Shown piece by piece: positions 44,124 through 52,414 of a DNA stretch of 64,000 nt. The translations under genes were made by a program, and so were the position numbers. The notes below the pieces were generated by a model. It was not told the DNA's origin, did not search any database, and saw only the letters and a list, made by a program, of their open reading frames with translations. This DNA comes from CAYMMX01 sp964391675. Its GTDB lineage: Bacteria; Cyanobacteriota; Vampirovibrionia; Gastranaerophilales; Gastranaerophilaceae. Within the stretch, counting starts at the first letter, position 1. Every line of letters begins with the position of its first letter. The stretch lies in assembly GCA_964391675.1 (NCBI GenBank), contig CAYMMX010000001.1:372001-436000 (forward strand), in the 5' to 3' direction.

Positions 44124-44480
44124 CTAAAAATCCACTTCGCCGACAATGAATTGAGTATCTTCATTACAAATCTTTTGAAGCCAATTTAATGATTCAAGAC
44201 GGGTAACATTTACTTTTGGAAGTAAATACACAATAATATCAACATCAAACGCACTCGCCAACGCGATTAATTCCCCTAAGCTCTCAGGGAATTCACTTTT
44301 TGATGCAAAAAATAAAATATTCCTTTCGGTAATTTTTTCTTTTCCGGTAATACAGAACGGATTATCTTTTAACGGTTCTTGAATTTGAACCCCTATTGAT
44401 TTACCAATAAAATCAATATTCTTAAGCAAATACTTGTACAAATCCTCTGTAGAATTAAACTTTTCTTCAATTTTAAACAT
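44124..44480 (-). CDS. PD-(D/E)XK-like (DUF4268-type) small protein
   Basis: A 118-aa protein starting at 44480, behind AAAGGAGG. Residues 65-110 (SLGELIALASAFDVDIIVYLLPKVNVTRLESLNWLQKI) recall the conserved segment of DUF4268/DUF91-type nuclease folds (Gly-x-Leu then Tyr-Ala-x, aromatic, Asp-Trp-Leu). The catalytic acidic-x-Lys position is not clear (FFASKSEF), so it may be degenerate. It is divergent from an XRE regulator gene across palindromic DNA. A DNA-binding or antitoxin-like role is possible; unproven. Confidence 0.5.
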   Translation of the reverse strand: MFKIEEKFNSTEDLYKYLLKNIDFIGKSIGVQIQEPLKDNPFCITGKEKITERNILFFASKSEFPESLGELIALASAFDVDIIVYLLPKVNVTRLESLNWLQKICNEDTQFIVGEVDF

Positions 44481-44585
44481 CTTAACCTCCTTTATTTTTA
44501 TATTCACAATATTAATACCAATGTTGTGAATTATTATAACTTACTTTGGTATTAAAGTAAAGGTATCAACATGGAGGTACTAACT
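44481..44585. promoter_or_regulatory. Divergent regulatory region with two inverted repeats
   Basis: ATTCACAA and TTGTGAAT (44502-44531, 14-nt spacer) form one inverted repeat, and TTACTTT-GGTATT-AAAGTAA (44542-44561) forms another. They lie between the divergent nuclease-like and XRE genes and are good candidate operators for the XRE protein. Confidence 0.6.
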
Positions 44586-44798
44586 ATGAACATTAATGAG
44601 AAAATTGCAAAACGTATAAAGGAGTTGAGGAAAGAGCATTCTTTAACCGCAGAAAAACTTGCGTGGCAATCAGAATTATCCAAGAGTTGTGTTGCTTATG
44701 CAGAAAATGCACAAAGAGATATTAAGATGTCAACTGTTGAAGCCTTATGTAAAGGATTTGAAATTCCAATTGCAGAATTCTTTTCTACTTTTAAGTAA
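44586..44798 (+). CDS. XRE-family helix-turn-helix regulator
   Basis: A 70-aa Cro/CI-type protein: IAKRIKELRKEHSLTAEKLAWQSELSKSCVAYAENAQRDIKMSTVEALCKGFEIPIAEFF spans the five-helix HTH. The ATG at 44586 is preferred because GGAGG lies upstream of it; the ATG at 44571 runs into that site. It probably represses itself and the divergent gene through the palindromes between them, as in restriction-modification controller or toxin-antitoxin loci. Confidence 0.88.
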   Translation: MNINEKIAKRIKELRKEHSLTAEKLAWQSELSKSCVAYAENAQRDIKMSTVEALCKGFEIPIAEFFSTFK

Positions 44799-45043
44799 AA
44801 AAGAAGCTTGGTATAACTATTTAAAATTGCTTTAGCAGGGCAAGAATGCCTTTAAACGGAAGATTACTGCTATCGATATATAAACCTATGTCGATATAAT
44901 AATCGTGCTTTGCAGGATGATTATAAACACTCGCAGGATACATTTTATAAATTTAAAAATAATAAAGTTCAAAATGAATTTTTTAAGCCCATACTTTTAT
45001 GCCTCTTTGTTTTAAAATCATGCTTGAAAAGGAGGTATGTGTT

Positions 45044-45403
45044 ATGAAAAAACATACAAGCACAAAAAAGAAAAAGATTGACAAACTTGAAATTGTTTTT
45101 GTTCCGCCAACTAAGGAATGTTCTCATGAAGAAGGAATTAAGCAATTGGCGGAATTATGCTATCTCATGTTAGAAATCGACCGAGACCATCATAGGAAAA
45201 AATTGCAGGAAAGTGAACAGTATTGTTTTTATTGTAAAAAACAAATAACTGAACTTAACGATTTTTATTCCCCTGACGGTGAAAATTGTTGTTTTGAGTG
45301 TGCAAAAAAACTTACTGATGACCCAAACAGGCAGGAAAGATTTTGCGGATTCCCTGTTGTATCGAGTAAAGACGGCTCGCCAGTAACTAAATCTAGTAAA
45401 TAA
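45044..45403 (+). CDS. Small protein with a double CxxC zinc-binding motif
   Basis: A 119-aa protein with a basic N-terminus (MKKHTSTKKKKI) and a C-terminal zinc-knuckle pattern: FYCKKQ (CFYC) and, about 20 residues later, CCFEC. GAAAAGGAGG lies upstream of the ATG at 45044, which is preferred over an upstream in-frame ATG. The motif suggests nucleic-acid or protein binding. It precedes the methyltransferase by 166 bp with its own gap, so a link to restriction-modification is uncertain. Confidence 0.6.
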   Translation: MKKHTSTKKKKIDKLEIVFVPPTKECSHEEGIKQLAELCYLMLEIDRDHHRKKLQESEQYCFYCKKQITELNDFYSPDGENCCFECAKKLTDDPNRQERFCGFPVVSSKDGSPVTKSSK

Positions 45404-45531
45404 ATAATAAATGATTTTAAAACATAATAGGTGCTTATATCATTTAGGCATCAATTTTGATATATAAAATTTTTATTTTGATATTTCTTATAAATTACTA
45501 GCTATTTAATAAAAATTAAGTTACAATAGGA

Positions 45532-45551
45532 ACAAAATTAATTAATTTTGT
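45532..45551. promoter_or_regulatory. 20-bp perfect palindrome before the methyltransferase gene
   Basis: ACAAAATTAATTAATTTTGT is perfectly symmetrical and lies directly after a TACAAT -10 box (45522-45527) and 18 bp before the ATG. This is where a repressor, or the methyltransferase itself, could block transcription. Confidence 0.6.
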
Positions 45552-45569
45552 AATTACTTGGGGAGATAA

Positions 45570-46886
45570 ATGGCTACAGGGATAAAAGATAGAGAAAAAA
45601 TTGGTGAAGATGCTTTAATAGCAGCTGTTTCCGGTGACGAAAATATGTTACTTCCTCAAAAAAATGTGCAAATTGAATTAAATTATTCAGGAAAAGCCTC
45701 CGAACAATATATTTTAAAACCTATGAAATCTAATTTTGCAACATTTAAAAATGAAGATTTTATAAGAGTTTTAAATATTTCACCAAATTCTTTTGTTTTG
45801 TCTGATAATCTTTTAGCAATGCATAATATGATTAAAAATGGAGTAAAGGCAAATTTAATTTATGCAGACCCACCCTACGGAACAGGGATGGAGTTTTGTT
45901 CAAGAACTTTAGAACATGCTTATAAAGATATTATGCCAACGGCTACTTATATTGAATATATGAGAAGAAGGCTCATCTTAATGCGAGAATTACTGACCGA
46001 AGATGGCTCTCTATATATACACATTGGATATCAAATGCTTGCATATATGAAAATTCTTATGGATGAAATTTTTGGAGCAAATAATTTTCGCAATATAATA
46101 ACAAGAAGAAAATGTAGTAGTAAAAATTATACAAAAAATCAATATGTAAATCTTAATGATTATATTCTATTTTATTCTAAAACTAATAAATATACATGGA
46201 ATCAACCAGGAACAATTCCTGATGAGGACTGGATTAAAAAAGAATATCCTAAAGAAGATAAAAAAGGGAAGTATAAGCTTGTTCCTGTTCATGCTCCCGG
46301 CATAAGACATGGTAAAACCGGAACAGAATGGCATGGAATGTTACCTCCTCCCGGCAAACATTGGCAATATACTCCTGATAAGCTAGATGAATTGGATAAA
46401 AAAGGTGAGATTCATTGGTCTAAAAATGGAAATCCAAGAAGAAAAGTGTATTTGACTAAAGATAAAATGATTACTATGACTGATTATTGGGCAAACTATA
46501 GAGATGCTCATCATCAAAGTATTAACATAACTGGTTATCCAACGGAAAAGAATTTTGAAATGCTTAAAATGATAGTTCAAGCAAGTAGTAATCCTGATGA
46601 CATTGTCATTGACCCATTTTGCGGTTCTGGAACAACAATCCATGCGGCACATGAACTTGGACGTAAATGGATTGGAATAGACCAATCTTTTATTGCGGCA
46701 AAAACAGTTTTAAATAGACTTAGTAATGGACTATCTCCAATGGGTGATTATGTTTTAAAAGAATTAACAAAAAATAAAAATTCAAATAAAAATAATGCTG
46801 ATTTCAATTTCATAATAGATTCGTCTCTGTCCGAATATCAAGATGAAATTATTCAAATAATTGATGATGCAAATTTAGCTTTTTAA
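45570..46886 (+). CDS. Type II DNA methyltransferase (beta class, N6-A/N4-C)
   Basis: A 438-aa DNA methyltransferase. The catalytic motif IV is DPPYGTG (residues 100-106), and the SAM-binding motif I (DPFCGSGTT, from 348) comes after it: the beta-class order, used for adenine-N6 or cytosine-N4 methylation. It protects host DNA from the neighbouring restriction enzyme. The start follows GGGGAGA. The stop overlaps the convergent restriction gene by 12 bp, tying the two genes together. Target sequence unknown. Confidence 0.92.
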   Translation: MATGIKDREKIGEDALIAAVSGDENMLLPQKNVQIELNYSGKASEQYILKPMKSNFATFKNEDFIRVLNISPNSFVLSDNLLAMHNMIKNGVKANLIYADPPYGTGMEFCSRTLEHAYKDIMPTATYIEYMRRRLILMRELLTEDGSLYIHIGYQMLAYMKILMDEIFGANNFRNIITRRKCSSKNYTKNQYVNLNDYILFYSKTNKYTWNQPGTIPDEDWIKKEYPKEDKKGKYKLVPVHAPGIRHGKTGTEWHGMLPPPGKHWQYTPDKLDELDKKGEIHWSKNGNPRRKVYLTKDKMITMTDYWANYRDAHHQSINITGYPTEKNFEMLKMIVQASSNPDDIVIDPFCGSGTTIHAAHELGRKWIGIDQSFIAAKTVLNRLSNGLSPMGDYVLKELTKNKNSNKNNADFNFIIDSSLSEYQDEIIQIIDDANLAF

Positions 46887-47753
46887 CCAATCAAGAGTAA
46901 TTCTATTTCCGGCTGTTTTTAAAGTAGTAACCCTAACATTATCATTCCAACTTCCATCCAACAAACAGGATTCTTCCCATGTGTCTTTATGAGATAGTCC
47001 TGGACCATCGGATAGAAAAATAATTTTAAAATTAAGTCCTGTCTCGTTTGAGAATGCACGTGCTTTTTCAACTTTATTCGCATTACCTCCAGTTCTATCA
47101 TCAGACTGGGCACCGCCTCTAGTTGAATCATAACGAGCGAAACCTATGGCTAAAATTTTTCCATCAATTTTGTTTTTAATCGCAAAATCGCAAGGACAAT
47201 TTCCCTTGAAGTCGCTAAATAAGTTACAAAGCTCTATATCTCTTCCTGCCCCTCTCGGACCTTCAATTATAAAATCATTCTTAAAAACTTCTTCAAACCA
47301 AGTAAAAAACAATTCCGTCAATTCATATCCTGATTGTCCTCTATTGTCATATTCTCCAATAAGAGCAGCAAGGGCAGACAAAGCATCTTCACTAATATTT
47401 GAAAATTGTTTTTTTAGTTTTTCAATTGATTTAAAGGTATAACCAAAATTTTCGACAAGGCTTTCTGTTGATATTTTTTGTATCTTTTTTGTGGTTTCTG
47501 TATCTAGAACGGGTGAAACACATCTTCTAAACATTTTAAGCAAGGACATTCTAGTACCTGACCCGAATTCATTAGAGCGAATCCTGTTTAATAACTCTGC
47601 CGAACTATTAACTTCATTAATTAATTTTATAAAAAGTTTGATATCTCCGTCATATTTTTCTTTTAAAACATCTAGTATTTCAGGAAATTTCAAAGAATTA
47701 TCAATTGCTGTAATAATTGTATTTGGGTCTTCAATTGTATTAAAAAAATTCAT
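46875..47753 (-). CDS. Type II restriction endonuclease
   Basis: A 292-aa protein convergent with the methyltransferase. The N-terminal 130 residues are helical (SSAELLNRIRSNEFGSGTRMSLLKMF). The C-terminal half contains GAGRDIELCNLF, PCDFAIKNKIDGKILAIGFARYDSTRGGAQSDDRTGG and FKIIFLSDGPG, a beta-strand core with acidic residues consistent with a PD-(D/E)XK nuclease, though the exact catalytic Lys is uncertain. Its pairing with the methyltransferase is the main argument. The ATG at 47753 has only a weak ribosome site; a longer frame reaches 47783. Confidence 0.75.
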   Translation of the reverse strand: MNFFNTIEDPNTIITAIDNSLKFPEILDVLKEKYDGDIKLFIKLINEVNSSAELLNRIRSNEFGSGTRMSLLKMFRRCVSPVLDTETTKKIQKISTESLVENFGYTFKSIEKLKKQFSNISEDALSALAALIGEYDNRGQSGYELTELFFTWFEEVFKNDFIIEGPRGAGRDIELCNLFSDFKGNCPCDFAIKNKIDGKILAIGFARYDSTRGGAQSDDRTGGNANKVEKARAFSNETGLNFKIIFLSDGPGLSHKDTWEESCLLDGSWNDNVRVTTLKTAGNRITLDWLKS

Positions 47754-47783
47754 AAAACATCTCAGCTTTTTTAAACAAAACAA

Positions 47784-47988
47784 TTATAACACCATAAATA
47801 AATAAATTCCATGCTTTTAAATATATGTAGAATGTTTTATATCTACATAGTAATAATCTTCCGCTAGAAAGCATCCTTGCTTCTTAAATTAGTCTTTATC
47901 ATTAGGCATTAAAAGTGATAACTAATACCCAATTTAGTGCTGTTCATGGTATCATGACTTGTAATTAATAACAGGGGATTTTTTAAAT
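47784..47988. promoter_or_regulatory. Divergent promoter region between restriction and TPR-PIN-like genes
   Basis: ATGTAGA and TCTACAT (47825-47848) form an inverted repeat. AT-rich -10-like elements occur on both strands. GGGGAT lies before the TPR-PIN-like ATG. No gene. Confidence 0.4.
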
Positions 47989-50900
47989 ATGGTAACTTTG
48001 GAGACAATAGCTGCAAAATTAGGATGGAATCTCTTTAATATTGCAACAGGGAAAGGGATAGCAAAAGGTTGGTCAAAATTAACGCAACAAGAATACAAAA
48101 AATATACGAAGTGCTTGAATCCTCCTTTGAGATCTGCTTTTAAAAAAACTTGTGAATTATTTTTAGATAATGAAAATTCTCCTTTTTTAATTAAATCTGA
48201 AATACTAAAAAATCTTTATGATTTGGATGACATAAAATTAAATTTAATTTTTTCAAAAAAGAATTTATCTATTGACCAATTTTCAAATCAAGATTGTTTT
48301 AATTTTATAAAAAAATCTTTAAGAAATTATATTGAAAATCAATTTGAAGAAAACATAGAAGATGATTTTTATGACCTATGGGTTAAAGTTTTAGAAGAAA
48401 ATTATAAACAAAAATTTTTAGAATTTTGCAAGCAAGATGCCATACATTTTAGAATATTTGCCACTGAAGTTTTAGGCTTATCATTAAATGAATTTAATGC
48501 TTTAAAGAGTATGCTTACAAATGCCTTAATTGGTATTAATAAAATTGATAAAGGAATTGAAGAATTAAAGTCAGATAACAAAGAAATTAAAGAAATATTA
48601 CTAGACTTGCAAACCGGAAGTAAATCATTACAACAAGATATTCTAATTTACGAAATAGAAGAAAAAGCTTTTGAAGAAGATGAAAATATAAAAAACATTA
48701 AAATGTTTATTGAAAAATGTCATCATCTGTCTTGTATTGATTATATTGATTCAAAATTAAATGACAAAAAAAATATTTTTTCAAATAAATTAAAATCTGA
48801 ATTGTTAAATTATAAAGGAAATTGTCAATTCAGTTTGGGTGATTATAATAATGCTGAAATTACCTATAAAAAAGCTATTGAAGTATTCAATGAAAATGAT
48901 AAATCAATATCGAATTTGTATAAGTGTTACCTAAATACAGGGCAGATGGATAAAGTTATTGATTGTGTAAATCAATTTAATGATAAAACTTCCTCTCTTT
49001 ATTTAGAAGCTAAATTTTATGAACTTTTTCACGTTAAAAATGATATTGAAGCAGCTGAAAAATATTTAGAGGTAAATAAAAATGATATTGAAAATTATAA
49101 CTTATTAAAATCAAATATTCTGACTAGAAAACTTGCCCCTTATGAAGAAATTATCAGTTATACTGAAAAATATATACATGCTAATCCGACACATAAATTG
49201 GCTAAATATGAATTAGCACGCATGAAATTTTCTCAAATTTTTGAAAATAAAAGAATTCAATTTTCTTTTGGAATAACTTATGATGATAAAATAGATGTTT
49301 TACCAGTTATTAATGAGTCCTTAAATACAGAGCTGGTTGATAACTTAATTAAATTCATCGAAGAACTTCTAGGTTTTGAATATACGTATTCCATTAACTT
49401 AGCTCTAAAAATTATGTTAGCAATTTTACATTCACAAAAAAAAGATTTATCTATAGGCGAGAAATATCTTTCTGAATTGAATTTATATAAAGATACTTTA
49501 AAAGATGGATTTGATATTAATAATGCTTGCACTTTATATTTTCTTTTAAAAAAATTCAATGAAGCATATGAACTTTATCAAAAACATTTAATAGATGATT
49601 TTAATGACCATGGCATCTACATAATACTTAATTTTGCGTTAAAAAAATATCATGAATGTTTGGAATTAATTGATAAAACAGGTATAAATTCACTAGAATT
49701 AATAAAAATTATATCATTATATAAAGTTACAAAATGGGATGAGTTGTTCTTATATTACAAAGATAATTATCATGAATTTGAGCTTAATAATAAATTAGTA
49801 ATTCTCGATTTTTGTTATGAACAAAAGGCTTATAAATTTTGTGAGGAAAAATATAAAGAATTAGCAAATCAAATTATTCAAGATGATATTTATTTACCCG
49901 CAGAGGCAATACTTATGATTTCAGGAAGATTAGACTTCTTCAAACAAAATTCTTTAAAAGAAAAAATGGTGGAACATTATTGGAATAAATTCCCTAATGA
50001 AGAAAGCTTTGAAGTAGGACTAAGCTGTGCAATAAAATTCCTTAATGCAAAAAAATATTCTGATTGCTTAGAAATATTGCATAAATTATCAGAATTCAAA
50101 CCAGAACATTCTAAAGTGCAAGAGCTTTATGTATTTATTGACTTAAGTAATTATGCATACAAGTCTATTATTGAAAGATATGAAAGCGGTAAAAAAGAAA
50201 ATTCATTACTTTATTATGTGGCATTAGCTTATATTAATGAAAAAGAATTTGATAAAGCCGAAGAAGTTATTGAAAATTTAAGATATGTTGATGAAGATAA
50301 AGTGAAATATTTTATATCTAAAAGTGGGATTTATTATCAAACAGAAAATTATAAAGCCTTATTTGAGATTTTACAAGAAGCCTATGAAAAATGTCCAGAT
50401 TCATTAGAAATAAAGCAACAAATATTTGGTATGGTTCTTAGTTTACCTGAAGATGCCAAACCACCTTCAAATTTTGTACCTTTATACCATAAAGTTATTG
50501 ACGAATTGACTCAAAAAAATATTGTGCATAAAATAAGTATTTCAAAAGAGACTCTATTTGAAGATTTAAAAAAAGCAATGGAAGAATTTAATCCTCTAGA
50601 TAATGATTTAAAAAGGGAAGAAAATTTCAAAGAAATTTATAACGGATATATTGATTTTAAATATCCAATACAATTATTATATTCATTTTTTAGTGCAAGA
50701 AGTAGGATTGAAGTTTTTTCTGATATGTTATTAAATCCATACGAAAAAATAAATATAAATCTTTGTGATAACGATATTTCTAAGAAAGAAATTTCTATTA
50801 TTGATAGAAAGAAAAAAATCTTGATAGATATAGAGACTTTGCTTTTAATGAAAGAACTTGATATTGATTTAAAAGCTAAAGAAATTTTAAATTTACATAT

Positions 50901-51900
50901 ATCTAATTTTACAGAAAGAGAAATAAAAATTCATATTGATGAGCAGAAATCAGCCTCTAAAAAAGAAGGTACTCTCGGTAGAACTAAAGAAGGCAACCCC
51001 CAATATCTGCCAAATCCTAAATTATATAAAAAATACAATGAATTTCTTAAGTCAGTTTTAGCAATTTATCCTAGATTGTCTTTTGATGCATCCTCAAAAA
51101 AAGGGTTAAATTTAATAAGGGCAAATGAACAATTTAAAAAAATATCACTTTTTAATGAAGCAATAATTGGGATGCAGAATGAAGATACTATTGTTTGTAT
51201 TGATGGGATATTAAGTAGAGTATATGATGAATTTGGAGTGAAAACAACTTCTACAGTAAGTATTATAGAATATCTATATCAACAAAAAATACTTTCTTAT
51301 GAGAAATATTATCAAGTAAAATTGAAACTATGTAAGTTAAATTGCCAATATGTTCCTATCTCAGCAGATGATTTATATCATGCATTAATGGATAATTATG
51401 AAGATTTTAGCATAATTTTAAATTCATTTAGCCATAAAAGGTTTACTATTGATTCTCATGCTGGCGTAATGACTGCCTTTATAGTTAAACTCGACCAAGA
51501 TGGTGAAATAAGAACAGATGTTAAAAATAGAGCGATTAGAGAAATATTAAAAAATATTTGCTCACTTTATCCTGATTACTCACTTTTGGGTGATTTTTTA
51601 ATACAAATTTCCCCTGAATTTATCCATTTTAAAAATGAAATACAATTTATTTTTACAACTTCTATGTGTAATGTTATTGGAGAAAAGTTATTTTTAGGTT
51701 TTTATAATTCTCTTATAAGTACTCTTTGTCAAAATGAACATCAACAGGTAATTGCAGATAAAATTGAATTATATTTGGAAAAATTAGTTTTAAACGCCCC
51801 TGTAGGATATAGAAAGGCTTTTCAAAAACATATTCAAGAAAAGTATAATCATTTAAAAACTATTCAGAATGAACGAAAAAACAAAAAACATAAATCCTGA
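47989..51900 (+). CDS. Giant TPR-repeat protein with C-terminal PIN-like nuclease domain
   Basis: A 1,303-aa soluble protein. Residues 1-220 are helical and end in a coiled coil (IDKGIEELKSDNKEIKEILL). Residues 230-900 carry many TPR-like pairs (GNCQFSLGDYNNAEITYKKAIEVF). Residues 940-1130 look like a PIN domain: ILIDIETLLLMKEL (Asp947, Glu949), IVCIDGILSRVYDEFG (Asp1072), SIIEYL (Glu1094) and ISADDLYHAL (Asp1127/1128) place acidic residues where PIN RNases need them. About 170 helical residues follow. A TPR sensor joined to an RNase suits abortive anti-phage defence. It ends 8 bp before the right-arm repeats. Confidence 0.75.
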   Translation: MVTLETIAAKLGWNLFNIATGKGIAKGWSKLTQQEYKKYTKCLNPPLRSAFKKTCELFLDNENSPFLIKSEILKNLYDLDDIKLNLIFSKKNLSIDQFSNQDCFNFIKKSLRNYIENQFEENIEDDFYDLWVKVLEENYKQKFLEFCKQDAIHFRIFATEVLGLSLNEFNALKSMLTNALIGINKIDKGIEELKSDNKEIKEILLDLQTGSKSLQQDILIYEIEEKAFEEDENIKNIKMFIEKCHHLSCIDYIDSKLNDKKNIFSNKLKSELLNYKGNCQFSLGDYNNAEITYKKAIEVFNENDKSISNLYKCYLNTGQMDKVIDCVNQFNDKTSSLYLEAKFYELFHVKNDIEAAEKYLEVNKNDIENYNLLKSNILTRKLAPYEEIISYTEKYIHANPTHKLAKYELARMKFSQIFENKRIQFSFGITYDDKIDVLPVINESLNTELVDNLIKFIEELLGFEYTYSINLALKIMLAILHSQKKDLSIGEKYLSELNLYKDTLKDGFDINNACTLYFLLKKFNEAYELYQKHLIDDFNDHGIYIILNFALKKYHECLELIDKTGINSLELIKIISLYKVTKWDELFLYYKDNYHEFELNNKLVILDFCYEQKAYKFCEEKYKELANQIIQDDIYLPAEAILMISGRLDFFKQNSLKEKMVEHYWNKFPNEESFEVGLSCAIKFLNAKKYSDCLEILHKLSEFKPEHSKVQELYVFIDLSNYAYKSIIERYESGKKENSLLYYVALAYINEKEFDKAEEVIENLRYVDEDKVKYFISKSGIYYQTENYKALFEILQEAYEKCPDSLEIKQQIFGMVLSLPEDAKPPSNFVPLYHKVIDELTQKNIVHKISISKETLFEDLKKAMEEFNPLDNDLKREENFKEIYNGYIDFKYPIQLLYSFFSARSRIEVFSDMLLNPYEKININLCDNDISKKEISIIDRKKKILIDIETLLLMKELDIDLKAKEILNLHISNFTEREIKIHIDEQKSASKKEGTLGRTKEGNPQYLPNPKLYKKYNEFLKSVLAIYPRLSFDASSKKGLNLIRANEQFKKISLFNEAIIGMQNEDTIVCIDGILSRVYDEFGVKTTSTVSIIEYLYQQKILSYEKYYQVKLKLCKLNCQYVPISADDLYHALMDNYEDFSIILNSFSHKRFTIDSHAGVMTAFIVKLDQDGEIRTDVKNRAIREILKNICSLYPDYSLLGDFLIQISPEFIHFKNEIQFIFTTSMCNVIGEKLFLGFYNSLISTLCQNEHQQVIADKIELYLEKLVLNAPVGYRKAFQKHIQEKYNHLKTIQNERKNKKHKS

Positions 51901-51908
51901 ATCAAAAA

Positions 51909-52010
51909 TACCCTATACCGTACCCCATACGAAAATGATATTAGATTGCATCAAATAACATCAAACGACACATCAAACTCTGCAAAAGCTAATCAAACGA
52001 TACAAAAAGG
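51909..52010 (+). repeat. Right arm-type repeats (ATCAAA family)
   Basis: TACCCTATACCG (51909-51920), GCATCAAAT (51948-51956), two more ACATCAAAC-like copies, and CTAATCAAACGATACAAAA (51989-52007) match the left end in order and orientation. These are candidate integrase arm sites. Confidence 0.6.
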
Positions 52011-52046
52011 CATATGATACGGTCAAAAGGCACGTCCCGCTTGTTA

Positions 52047-52096
52047 CTGTTAACCGGTAGGTTGTTGGTTCGAGTCCAACCTGGGGAGTTTTTTAT
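52047..52096 (+). repeat. attR: 50-bp direct repeat (tRNA-Asn 3' half remnant)
   Basis: Identical to 31930-31979. It lacks the tRNA 5' half, so it is the displaced host end of the tRNA gene and marks the right border of the element. Confidence 0.95.
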
Positions 52097-52414
52097 AAAA
52101 AGAGAGATTGGCTTTAGTTCAAGCTCTCTTTTTATTTCTAAATTGTTCCATAGGTTAGGGCGAGAACCAGTTGTGAGAGTTCAGCGGGAGCGAGCTGAGG
52201 GCGAAGGAGTTTTCTTTGGAGCAAGCAGAGCTTGTGAAAAGAAAATCCGTAGACCCGTTAAATGCGAGTGACCAAGATAACCTGGGGAGTTTTTTTGTAC
52301 AATGCTTTTGAAATACTTTTTTCACAATGGTTTCAGAGTTCTGAAGTTTTTTGTTTTGTGCAAAAATTATACCTTGCAACATAAAAAATTGTATTAATAG
52401 GAGAAATGAAAAAA
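52097..52414. other. Non-coding region beyond attR with a second tRNA-Asn 3'-end remnant
   Basis: AAAAAGAGAG and CTCTCTTTTT (52099-52134) make a hairpin with a T tail, probably the original tRNA terminator. A GC-rich stretch (52150-52265) has small inverted repeats such as CAAGC/GCTTG flanked by TTTTCTTT/AAAAGAAAA. At 52279-52297 AACCTGGGGAGTTTTTT repeats the tRNA 3' end. No convincing gene. Confidence 0.5.

Larger units (their letters stand above)
31930..52096. mobile_element. Integrative element (~20.1 kb) in tRNA-Asn
   Basis: The region is framed by a perfect 50-bp direct repeat (31930-31979 and 52047-52096) that begins in the tRNA-Asn anticodon loop, the usual crossover position for tyrosine integrases. 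The repeat-to-repeat distance is 20,117 bp. It encodes an integrase, a serine recombinase, an AlpA-like excisionase, a helicase-like and a Rep-like protein, an ABC-F protein, nuclease/restriction cargo and a TPR-PIN-like protein. No virion, packaging or conjugation genes are seen. Codon and base composition are mosaic: the helicase, Rep and recombinase genes are richer in GC than the defence cargo. Confidence 0.93.

Noticed and set aside
46919..47131. Minus-strand 70-aa frame in the restriction gene
   Set aside because: Alternative frame inside a gene whose partner and motifs support the main reading.
31930..52096. Complete prophage
   Set aside because: No capsid, portal, terminase, tail or lysis gene could be identified.
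31930..52096. Conjugative element
   Set aside because: No coupling protein, VirB4-like ATPase or long relaxase is present; the short Rep-like protein is not sufficient evidence.
52014..52271. Plus-strand 85-aa frame across attR
   Set aside because: It runs through the tRNA-Asn remnant and GC-rich inverted repeats; composition is not protein-like, so it is non-coding.
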